Assembly (NCBI RefSeq): GCF_000009365.1
Contig: NC_008260.1
Location: 124,001 to 188,000, forward strand
DNA length: 64,000 bases
From: Alcanivorax borkumensis SK2
GTDB lineage: Bacteria; Pseudomonadota; Gammaproteobacteria; Pseudomonadales; Alcanivoracaceae
Reading direction: 5' to 3'
Of the stretch, positions 1 to 9,451 are shown in pieces. A program made the position numbers and the translations under genes. The notes beneath the pieces were generated by a model that had not been told where the DNA came from, ran no database searches, and worked only from the letters and a program-made list of their open reading frames with translations. Every line of letters starts with the position of its first letter. The stretch's first letter is position 1.

Positions 1-289
1 TGTCGTGTTCACCGGGTAGGTCTGTGCCCCGCGGGCTGGTATCCGGACAAACAATGGCCAGCCCTAGTTCGGCTGCAGTTCTGTGAGCGCCGGCTTTCTG
101 CATGAAATTTTCATCGGTGCAGGTTAGCCCGGACAGCCACCACAGTAGCGGCACATCATTGCCCTCCGCTGCCGGAGGCAGGTAGAGGGCAAAGATCATT
201 TCGCAGTTGAGTGCCTGGCTGTGATGTTTATAGCGTTTCAACCAGCCACCAAAGGATTTAGTGGCAGAAACCAGTTCGATATCGGACAT
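1..289 (-). CDS. fghA: S-formylglutathione hydrolase, C-terminal part outside window
   Basis: This enzyme hydrolyses S-formylglutathione to formate and glutathione, the last step of glutathione-dependent formaldehyde oxidation in the cytoplasm. Only the first 96 residues are visible. They include the family's SGLTCTDENF segment at residues 53-62, which forms the oxyanion-hole region, followed by CPDTSPRG. The catalytic Ser (GHSMGG) lies beyond the window edge, so integrity cannot be judged. It follows adhC on the same strand, 78 bases downstream, and the two enzymes act in sequence, so they are probably cotranscribed. The ATG start matches the usual N-terminus of the family. Confidence 0.93.
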   Translation of the reverse strand, partial: MSDIELVSATKSFGGWLKRYKHHSQALNCEMIFALYLPPAAEGNDVPLLWWLSGLTCTDENFMQKAGAHRTAAELGLAIVCPDTSPRGTDLPGEHD

Positions 290-367
290 GAGGCAACCCC
301 TCTAAAACGGTAGTGGAAGCTCGCCTGCAAGCGATTTTCACCAGCAGGCTGGCTGCCACAGTAAAGG

Positions 368-2451
<2,084 letters not shown>

Positions 2452-3078
2452 AGGAGTGAGGGTCGTACTGATTGTGGCCATTCACCTGATAGAGCCACAA
2501 CAGTTGCTGGAACTTACCGACGGCAAACTGGCTGTCTTGATTTAAGAGCTATGGAGTTTCAAGGTTTGCATCGTTGTCCATAAGTATGCCCCAGAGCCTT
2601 CATGATCAGGTTTGGGTTTGGACTGTTGGGCATAGTCTAATCCACGACTCGTTGTGCGTAGAGAGTAAGCACCGCAATCGAATAGCTCAAACGCCGCGGT
2701 TCATATATAGCGGGCTGTTGAAAGCTGGTTAAGGGGCTTCCAATACGTACGCTACAGATTGCCTGATACCAACAGAGCGGTAATGCTTTTCGACAGAATG
2801 CCGTTCTCTCATGCCAGATAATCGTAGCGCGCTCGATGTTCCCCTCCAACGATGCAGTGGTGTGGAGAACGGTGTAGCCTGAATGGGGCATCAACCTGGT
2901 GGTTTTCTGTTTGAAATCAGAAGAAAAGAAACGTCGCTTCCTGGCCATCTGACATCTCACGTAGAGTGGCAACTTTACCCCCTACGTTGATGTCTAGATG
3001 CAGTAGACCGCTACGCCATGGCAAAACAGCAACAAGGAAATAAGCAACAATCACGCACTTCTCACATTCAAGGTCATC
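2452..3078. other. Gene-poor stretch, 627 bases
   Basis: I find no convincing intact gene between the LysR and HAD genes. Minus-strand frames are open for short distances and one of them begins with a transposase-like N-terminus, annotated separately. There is no clear terminator hairpin with a T-run after the LysR gene. The stretch probably represents a decayed insertion site. Confidence 0.6.
2637..2948 (-). pseudogene. Probable remnant of IS3-family transposase OrfA
   Basis: From the ATG ending at 2948 the minus strand encodes MARKRRFFSSDFKQKTTRL followed, five residues on, by GYTV. This fits the start of IS3-family OrfA proteins (pattern RKRR-x-F-S-x-E/D-F-K, then a Y-T/S-V turn leading into the helix-turn-helix). 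After about 35 residues the match to the family stops, and I do not see the RW-V-Q-L segment or any OrfB. The likely reading is a truncated, degenerate insertion-sequence fragment. It is recognised from pattern memory only. A chance resemblance is possible because the matching part is short. Confidence 0.45.
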
Positions 3079-3909
3079 ATGAGCATTCTGCAACTTCCCC
3101 ATGCCCGCCCTGATGTTATCCTCATTGACTGGCATGCCACCCTAGTGGATACCCACGACGCCATGTATCACGCGGTAGATGATATTCTTCCTCAGTTGCA
3201 TGAAATTGACCTTTGGAATCGGCTACTGGATCCGGATGACTCTAAGACCATCGAAGATGCCAAGCTATTGATTTACGTTAAAGATCATCGTCGACTTCAT
3301 CCCAAAATTGTTTCCCAGCGAAAAATATCCCGCACCGACATTTTTGAAGTGCTATTCGGTAGTGATCAGGAAGCTAAAGAGCGTGCCCACCGGGTTTTTG
3401 ATCAAGCCTATCGCAAATATGTAGCAGAGGTTCACCCCCTAGAACCGGACACTCGCGAGCAACTTGAGCATCTTCGCCAGCTGAATATACGGCTCGGCCT
3501 GATTTCCAACCGTAAACGCGAATTTTTGGAACACGAACTGGCTCTAGTGGACGGCAGCGGCTGGGAAGATCTGTTTGATGTGGTGGTATGCGGCAGCGAT
3601 GTCGAAGAGCGTAAGCCTTCACCTCAGATGCTATATGAAGCCATGAAAATCCTCGATAAACCGCCCGCGGAAAGCTGCTGGTATGTAGGCGACAGCACCA
3701 CGGATGTTATTGCGGCCAAGGAAGCTGGGGTGACTTCCGTTTTCTATAATGGGGCTAACTGGGATCAAGCATGGCTGGATAAGATCTTTCCACATACAGT
3801 TAAACACCCCCATCGCCCTGACGCTGTGGTTCGCAGCATTGCCGAGCTAACAACACTGGCTCGCCATTTGCTTGCCCAGCACAAACGAGTAGAACGGGCC
3901 CGAGGGTGA
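3079..3909 (+). CDS. HAD-superfamily hydrolase
   Basis: A 276-residue haloacid dehalogenase-like protein, probably a phosphatase of unknown substrate. Motif I is IDWHATLVDT, with the nucleophile Asp17. The usual second acid (DxD) is replaced by His19. Motif II is LISNRK near 160, motif III is the Lys of RKPSPQM, and motif IV is GDSTTD with the acidic magnesium ligands. A helical cap sits between motifs I and II (about residues 30-125). Phosphonatases also lack the second Asp, but they have DWAGT and a Schiff-base lysine in the cap, which is not recognised here. The downstream amidase starts 91 bases later and may be cotranscribed. Confidence 0.85.
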   Translation: MSILQLPHARPDVILIDWHATLVDTHDAMYHAVDDILPQLHEIDLWNRLLDPDDSKTIEDAKLLIYVKDHRRLHPKIVSQRKISRTDIFEVLFGSDQEAKERAHRVFDQAYRKYVAEVHPLEPDTREQLEHLRQLNIRLGLISNRKREFLEHELALVDGSGWEDLFDVVVCGSDVEERKPSPQMLYEAMKILDKPPAESCWYVGDSTTDVIAAKEAGVTSVFYNGANWDQAWLDKIFPHTVKHPHRPDAVVRSIAELTTLARHLLAQHKRVERARG

Positions 3910-4000
3910 TTAGAGGCCTGATTGGCCCAATCAGCCACCGTCTTCTTTGCCTCAAAAAGGTACATTCGTACCAATAGTATTTTCAACACGCGAGAGCCCT

Positions 4001-5416
4001 ATGAGCCAATACCGTCTGCATGCTTTTAGTGATGACGCCCTAGGCACGGATGACGCCACGGCCTTGGCAGAACGCTTGCGCAAAGGCCACATCACAACTA
4101 AAGATGTTACGGAGGCCGCCATTGCCCGCTTGCAACGGGTTAACCCTGTCATTAATGGTTTGGCTTTGGAAACATTCATCGACGCCCGAGATAGAGCGAA
4201 TGAAGGCGGCTTTAATGGTTTTTTCTCCGGTGTTCCCAGCTTAATTAAAGACAATATCGATTTGGCTGGGCTGCCTACAGGTCATGGCAGTGCTGCGGTT
4301 GGGGCTAAACCCATGAAGAAAACCAGCGTGCTGGCCAAACAATATCTGGCCCAAGGTTTTAATATACTAGGCAAAACCACCCTGCCGGCTTTTGGTTTCA
4401 CTGCGTCCACGGAGTGGGCCCAGGGTTCCTCCACTCGTAACCCTTGGCACCTTAAGTATTCTGCTGGCGGCTCCTCTGGTGGCAGCGCAGCCTTAGTGGC
4501 AGCTGGAGCTGTGCCCATTGCCCACGGTAACGATGGTGGGGGCTCTATTCGCATCCCCGCCGCTGCCTGCGGCTTGGTGGGCTTGAAAAGTACTCGTGGT
4601 CGCTTGGTTACTCAGGAAGCTGGCAAAGCCTTGCCAATCAATATCATCAGTGATGGCGTACTCAGTCGTACCGTGCGCGACACCGCCAATTTCTTTGCGG
4701 AAGCCGAAAAGTACTACCGTAACCGCAAACTGCCGCCTATCGGCCACGTTCGTCGCCCTGGCAAGCAACGTCTACGTATTGGCCTGATGGTGGATTCTAT
4801 CGCCGGCGACGCCACGTGCCCGCAGACTCGTGCAGCGGTAGAGGCGACGGGTAAACGGCTGGCTGGGCTGGGCCATCATGTGGATGTGGCCCATATCGAT
4901 CTGCCGCGGCGTTTCGTGGATGATTTCTTGCTCTACTGGGCCATGCTGGCTTTTTTTGTGAGCAAATTCGGGCGGGTCCTGTTTCCCCAAGGGTTCGATA
5001 GCAAGCAATTGGACCCGCTCTCACAGGGACTGGCCCGCTATTACCGACAGCGCTTTGTGAGGACCCCCGGCATGTTGCGTCAACTCAAACAAAGCCAGGC
5101 CCACTATGCCCAAGTATTTAGCCAATACGATGTCGTTCTTACTCCTGTGCTCGCCCATACTACCCCTGAACTGGGGTATCTTGGCGCTGATGTGGATTTT
5201 GACACTCAGCTTGAACGGCTACTTCGCTACTCTACCTTCACTCCTGCCAATAACGCGTCGGGTAGTCCGGGCCTCTCTCTCCCCCTTGGAAAAGCAGAAA
5301 ATGGGCTGCCTATTGGAGTACAACTGAATGGGCGTCTTGGTGATGAGCGTACTCTGATTGAGTTGGCTTTTGAGTTGGAGGAACAGCAGCCGTTTCGTCA
5401 CCTAGGCCAGTGTTAA
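4001..5416 (+). CDS. Amidase-signature family hydrolase
   Basis: A 471-residue amidase that should hydrolyse an amide to acid and ammonia. The catalytic triad can be placed exactly: Lys83 (SLIKDNID), cis-Ser158 (AGGSSGG) and nucleophile Ser182 (GGGSIRIPA). The spacings of 75 and 24 residues equal those of fatty acid amide hydrolase. It is not GatA in context, since gatB and gatC are absent. The frame is open 18 codons upstream, but the ATG in ATGAGCCAATAC gives the usual N-terminus. The substrate cannot be deduced; aliphatic, aryl or fatty-acid amides are all possible. Confidence 0.9.
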   Translation: MSQYRLHAFSDDALGTDDATALAERLRKGHITTKDVTEAAIARLQRVNPVINGLALETFIDARDRANEGGFNGFFSGVPSLIKDNIDLAGLPTGHGSAAVGAKPMKKTSVLAKQYLAQGFNILGKTTLPAFGFTASTEWAQGSSTRNPWHLKYSAGGSSGGSAALVAAGAVPIAHGNDGGGSIRIPAAACGLVGLKSTRGRLVTQEAGKALPINIISDGVLSRTVRDTANFFAEAEKYYRNRKLPPIGHVRRPGKQRLRIGLMVDSIAGDATCPQTRAAVEATGKRLAGLGHHVDVAHIDLPRRFVDDFLLYWAMLAFFVSKFGRVLFPQGFDSKQLDPLSQGLARYYRQRFVRTPGMLRQLKQSQAHYAQVFSQYDVVLTPVLAHTTPELGYLGADVDFDTQLERLLRYSTFTPANNASGSPGLSLPLGKAENGLPIGVQLNGRLGDERTLIELAFELEEQQPFRHLGQC

Positions 5417-5581
5417 TGCTGTATGGGTTAAGGTCTATACCCTTCCTCCGCCGTTAGCAGAATGCCGTCTACGGCGTCGGTATCAGCGAGGGGGGGAAGT
5501 GCGCCTGAGGCACCAGGAAAACAAGGTGCTATTTAATCGTTGTATGCGTGGCGTCGTAAGGTTAACCCTTTAGCTTCTTTG

Positions 5582-6247
5582 CTAAGCCACATTGCGTTTG
5601 GCAATGGCGCGCAGAACGATTTGACATTGATTCTCGCCGTATTCGCGGATATCCGCTTCAGCATCGGCCACGTTGCGGCTGACGACATTGACTTGCAGGC
5701 GCTTGAAAATCTGGAGTGATACATCGAATTCCGAGATATCTTCCTGCAGAGCGATAAAGGAATAGCGTTTAAGGAGGGGGATGAGGTTCAGAATGTTGCT
5801 GGCCAAATAGCGGTTATGGGCGAAGCGCCGGGTGGCGATTTCCACAAAATGGAAAGCTAGCTTATGTGCAGAGCGCATATCGTTATTCATAAAGTGCTGC
5901 TCAAGCTGTGGCAGCATTTCCACTAAATCTTCGATATCGCCGGGTTGCCAACGGGCGGCGGCCTGCCCGGCGAGCCCTGACAGTAGCATAAACAGGAAAT
6001 CGTAAAGATCGCGTACCTGCTTGTCGGTGACCTCACAAACACGTGCGCCTTTGCGCGGTTGAAGCTCAATTATGTGCTGCTTTTCCAAGAGCCGAAAGGC
6101 TTCCCTGAGTGAGTTGGTGCTCACATCCAATTGCTTGGCAAGATCATTTTCCGGCAACCGGCTGCCGGGGGCGAGTTCGCCGGTAATGATCTGTTCGCTT
6201 AGATGTCGGGCGATTTGTTCACTGAGGCTCACGGCTTGTAGCGACAT
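5582..6247 (-). CDS. GntR-family regulator with FCD domain, probable regulator of alkB2
   Basis: A 221-residue FadR-subfamily regulator. The winged helix (about residues 9-72) contains PENDLAKQLDVSTNSLREAFRLLE. A helical FCD ligand domain follows, with several histidines available for metal or ligand binding (HKLAFHF, HNRYL). FCD proteins usually sense organic acids or acyl compounds. The gene is divergent from alkB2, and an exact FadR-type operator lies in between. An ATG 13 codons upstream is possible, but the chosen start has an AAGGA site at good spacing. Repression of alkB2 relieved by an alkane-derived acid is inferred. Confidence 0.88.
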   Translation of the reverse strand: MSLQAVSLSEQIARHLSEQIITGELAPGSRLPENDLAKQLDVSTNSLREAFRLLEKQHIIELQPRKGARVCEVTDKQVRDLYDFLFMLLSGLAGQAAARWQPGDIEDLVEMLPQLEQHFMNNDMRSAHKLAFHFVEIATRRFAHNRYLASNILNLIPLLKRYSFIALQEDISEFDVSLQIFKRLQVNVVSRNVADAEADIREYGENQCQIVLRAIAKRNVA

Positions 6248-6320
6248 GGTGGGGTCCTTACTGGGGCCTTGTCTAATTTGGGCCATTATCCATCATGGGC
6301 CTAATATCTCATTAATTGAG

Positions 6321-6331
6321 TTGTTTGACAA
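6321..6331. promoter_or_regulatory. FadR-type GntR operator overlapping the alkB2 -35 box
   Basis: TTGTTTGACAA has perfect TTGT/ACAA arms around a 3-base centre and fits the FadR/FCD consensus T-N-GT-N3-AC-N-A. It overlaps TTGACA at 6325-6330, which has TAGTCT 17 bases downstream as a possible -10. A protein bound here would block polymerase at alkB2. A wider inverted repeat, TGAGTT (6317) and AACTCA (6338), surrounds it. Confidence 0.6.
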
Positions 6332-6407
6332 TTCATGAACTCATGGGTAGTCTCACCGTGACATTGATGACTGTGACTGTTTGGCTTGAACTAGCGAGGT
6401 GTGAGCC

Positions 6408-7556
6408 ATGTTCGAGAATACGAATCCTGATGTAATGCTAAAAATGAAAAAATATGGCTACCTGGCTTTTTGGGCAATTATGGTGCCGCTTGTTCCTTTT
6501 TCTGCCTTCGTGGGGGTGGAAAGTGGCACGCAGGATTATTGGGCCTGGTTTATGTATGCCTTCATCTTCGGGATTATCCCGGTACTGGATTATTTGGTGG
6601 GTAAAGATCCGACTAATCCCAGTGAAGATGTGCAGGTTCCCACTATGAGTGAGGAAGTTTTTTACCGGGTCTCTGCAATCGCCATGGGCTTCGTATGGAT
6701 CGCGGTATTGTTCTATGCTGGTCATATTTTCATGAACAATGGCTACGGTCTGCTGGGCAAAATCGGTTGGATTGTCTCTATTGGCACCGTAGGTGGCATT
6801 ATCGCAATCAATTTGGGGCATGAGTTGATCCACAAAGATCCCAAAGTGGAAAATTGGATGGGTGGTTTGTTGCTGTCTAGCGTCACCTATGCGGGTTTCA
6901 AGGTGGAGCATGTGCGGGGTCATCACGTCCACGTATCTACCCCGGATGACGCATCGTCCAGCCGTTATAACCAAAGTCTGTATAACTTTCTTCCCAAGGC
7001 GTTTGTACATAACTTCATTAACGCCTGGAGTCTGGAAAAAAAATACCTGGAGCGTAAAGGGAAGAAGAACATTAGTGTTCATAATGAACTTATCTGGTGG
7101 TACAGCATTTCTGCGTTGTTCGCGGCCACATTCGGACTGCTTTGGGGTTGGCAGGGGGTGGTGTTCTTTCTGGGGCAGAGTTTCTTTGCCGCCCTAGCCT
7201 TAGAGATCATTAACTACATTGAACACTACGGTTTGCATCGCCGTGTGAATGACAAGGGGCGTTTCGAGCGGGTGACACCTGCACATAGCTGGAACTCCAA
7301 CTTCTTGTTAACTAACTTGGCCCTGTTTCAACTACAGCGCCACAGTGACCACCATGCTTACGCCAAGCGTCGTTATCAGGTCTTGCGCCATTATGAAGAA
7401 AGTCCGCAGTTGCCGGCAGGTTACGCCACCATGTATGTGTTGGCCTTGATACCGCCACTGTGGAGAAAGGTGATGAATCCTCGAGTAGAAGCGTATTACG
7501 AGGGTGAATTGGATCAACTGTTCCGCGATGGCAAGCGAGTGAACAATATCGCTTAA
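6408..7556 (+). CDS. alkB2: Alkane 1-monooxygenase, membrane non-haem di-iron (AlkB type)
   Basis: Inner-membrane hydroxylase of 382 residues that converts medium-chain n-alkanes to 1-alkanols using O2 and electrons from rubredoxin. The histidine boxes are all present: HELIH (138-142), H168/H172/H173 in EHVRGHH, the NYIEHYGLHR signature (269-278), and H312/H315/H316 in QRHSDHHAYAKRRYQ. About six membrane segments are visible, for example residues 20-36, 50-64 and 90-106. No rubredoxin is fused or adjacent; a rubA-rubB pair lies 40 kb away. The numbering alkB2 follows Alcanivorax usage, where this paralogue is paired with a GntR gene. A strong terminator follows. Confidence 0.95.
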   Translation: MFENTNPDVMLKMKKYGYLAFWAIMVPLVPFSAFVGVESGTQDYWAWFMYAFIFGIIPVLDYLVGKDPTNPSEDVQVPTMSEEVFYRVSAIAMGFVWIAVLFYAGHIFMNNGYGLLGKIGWIVSIGTVGGIIAINLGHELIHKDPKVENWMGGLLLSSVTYAGFKVEHVRGHHVHVSTPDDASSSRYNQSLYNFLPKAFVHNFINAWSLEKKYLERKGKKNISVHNELIWWYSISALFAATFGLLWGWQGVVFFLGQSFFAALALEIINYIEHYGLHRRVNDKGRFERVTPAHSWNSNFLLTNLALFQLQRHSDHHAYAKRRYQVLRHYEESPQLPAGYATMYVLALIPPLWRKVMNPRVEAYYEGELDQLFRDGKRVNNIA

Positions 7557-7585
7557 TGCGGATAACTGTTCTTTATCAATGCTGA

Positions 7586-7619
7586 ATAAAAAAGCCTCGA
7601 CTATGCCGAGGCTTTTTTA
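7586..7619. terminator. Bidirectional terminator between alkB2 and the fimbrial operon
   Basis: AAAAGCCTCG, loop ACTATGC, CGAGGCTTTTTT. The GC-rich stem is flanked by A- and T-runs, so it can serve alkB2 on the plus strand and the converging fimbrial operon on the minus strand. Confidence 0.9.
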
Positions 7620-7643
7620 TTTTGAGAAGCCGAAAGATTCGGG

Positions 7644-8744
7644 TCAGCGGTATTCGACTTCGAAGGTGACGGCACTAGATACATTGCCAGCAGTCACCGT
7701 TTCACCATTAACTTTAACTAGGCCGGCTTCCAGCTCGAAGGTTTCAGTCGTATCAGCAGGGTTGCGTGTCCCAAGGGGGGCAGTAAGCGTGGTTTGTCCA
7801 TCCAGTGTGACAGGGGTAGCGGTATTGCGCTGCCTGAGTTGAAAAGCGACACCTTCTGCAACGCCGGGCATGCCTTGATCAAGGGGTCGAAGGTCAGTGG
7901 TGGAACCTGCAACCAGCTGACCAGAAGCGGGTAGAAAGGCAACACGGATTAGTGAACCGGAAAAGCTGTTTCCTGAATCTGAGAGTGATCGAGGTGGCAC
8001 ACAGTTAACAAGCTGAATATCAAAAGGCGTAGCGGATACATAGCTTCCGGGTGTTAGCGAGGAAGCCATTGCTGGGTCCAGCGTGACGGTTTGTGAGGGC
8101 GTAGCAAGATCACAGCTTGAACGAGTGAATATATAGTTGATGGTGGCGGAAATATCCACATTGATTCTCCCCAAAAGGCCGGTGTTGATCTCCATTCGAC
8201 CAATCCCTCCTGATTGGCTGATGCTGCTACCGATAAAACTGTTCATGGTGCCGAATGTGATAACAGTATAAGTATGAAATGTTATCGAGGAGAGAACATC
8301 AAGGCTCAATAGCGCTCCAGAGCAAACGTTACCATTGAGTCCGCAATAGCGAGTAAATGGACCTTTTTCGATGGCGTAAAAAGTTTGTAGATGTATTCCA
8401 GAGGAAACTTGTAACCGCGAGGCGGTTTGACTGCTAAATCCAGCAGGTAACGATACGCTTGAAGGCGGTGGGAAATTTCCTGTATTGGTGAAAGGGGAGT
8501 TGATTTCACTATAAATAGTGGGGATGACGCCAACGGAAATACAGCCGGTATAGGTTGATGTTTCTTCAATGACGACAGAGTAGCTGTCAGAGGAATCGCC
8601 AGGAATGGCCACGGACCCTGATGATCTCTGAAAGACGATGTTCTGATCGAAGGGGCCGTTCAGGCAGAAACCGACAGCACTGGCCGAATGGCTAAATAAG
8701 CCCATAAAAAGAACACCCATGATGGCTAGTAATAATCGAATCAT
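7644..8744 (-). CDS. Fimbrial tip adhesin-like protein
   Basis: A 366-residue exported protein, last gene of the chaperone-usher operon. It has a signal peptide of about 23 residues. A long N-terminal region, presumably the receptor-binding domain, follows. From about residue 210 there is a pilin-like domain starting CDLATPSQTVTLD and ending in VTFEVEYR, the donor-strand-accepting fold with the typical alternating C-terminal motif. Two-domain proteins of this size at the operon end are normally tip adhesins. Its ATG overlaps the chaperone TGA (ATGA), indicating translational coupling. The receptor is unknown, and the N-terminal domain resembles nothing I can name. Confidence 0.82.
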   Translation of the reverse strand: MIRLLLAIMGVLFMGLFSHSASAVGFCLNGPFDQNIVFQRSSGSVAIPGDSSDSYSVVIEETSTYTGCISVGVIPTIYSEINSPFTNTGNFPPPSSVSLPAGFSSQTASRLQVSSGIHLQTFYAIEKGPFTRYCGLNGNVCSGALLSLDVLSSITFHTYTVITFGTMNSFIGSSISQSGGIGRMEINTGLLGRINVDISATINYIFTRSSCDLATPSQTVTLDPAMASSLTPGSYVSATPFDIQLVNCVPPRSLSDSGNSFSGSLIRVAFLPASGQLVAGSTTDLRPLDQGMPGVAEGVAFQLRQRNTATPVTLDGQTTLTAPLGTRNPADTTETFELEAGLVKVNGETVTAGNVSSAVTFEVEYR

Positions 8745-9451
8745 GGTGAGATCTCCCTCGGCTCATGGTCATCAATGCCACCGAAATCATTGATACTTTG
8801 GAAATGGAATCGGGTGTAACCACAGGGTTGGCACTTAACAATGAATTCCTCGCCAGGTAGCAAGGTTAATAATTCGTCTAGAGGATGTTTTTTTCCCGTC
8901 TTGTCTTCCAGTAGAGGAGAAAAAAAAGAAACAGAAAAGGGGGCCGGGTTTTTAATGCTCACCCCTTCCTCGGTGAGGCTGATTTTCAAGGATGTCGGGG
9001 CCTCCGAGGCGGATAATTCATTTAGTGCGTCAGGCCGATAAAAAAGCTTGATCCGAATACGTTGAGCAAATTGTAGCGTGTTGGAATTTTTAGGCTCCGG
9101 TGGAATCTCCTGAACATTGATCCAATAAACTGACTCCACCTCTTCGCTTGGAGGGGGCGTGGCCAGGATAAAACGTAGTTTTTGGGTTTCTCCTGGCTCT
9201 ACTCGAAACACCGGAGGGGTAATAACAAAATTCGGCGCGTCGCTGTGGATCGAATTTCCTGCTTCCTGATGGAAAGGATCAGTCCATGCTTGCCCAGCAT
9301 AGGGCAGCGAGCTGGTATTCATAACAGAGAGGGTGACGTCATTGTCGCCTGCGTTGTAGACCACTCGCGTACCGCCAAGCACGAAAGCGGCTTGAGCGTG
9401 GCTGCTGATAAAAATAAAGATAACGACGATAAAAATAAATGTCTTTTTCAT
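8741..9451 (-). CDS. Periplasmic fimbrial chaperone, PapD/FimC family
   Basis: A 236-residue periplasmic chaperone that caps pilin subunits by donor-strand complementation and hands them to the usher. After a signal peptide ending around HAQAA, the G-free first strand FVLGGTRVVYNAGDND carries the conserved Arg and Tyr of the family. The alternating hydrophobic G1-strand region is LQFAQRIRIKLFYRP, with the family's I-K-L-F-Y-R-P signature. Its start overlaps the usher stop by one base, and its stop overlaps the adhesin start. MKKTF was chosen as start because it begins the signal peptide; an ATG eight codons upstream lies inside the usher gene. Confidence 0.92.
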   Translation of the reverse strand: MKKTFIFIVVIFIFISSHAQAAFVLGGTRVVYNAGDNDVTLSVMNTSSLPYAGQAWTDPFHQEAGNSIHSDAPNFVITPPVFRVEPGETQKLRFILATPPPSEEVESVYWINVQEIPPEPKNSNTLQFAQRIRIKLFYRPDALNELSASEAPTSLKISLTEEGVSIKNPAPFSVSFFSPLLEDKTGKKHPLDELLTLLPGEEFIVKCQPCGYTRFHFQSINDFGGIDDHEPREISP

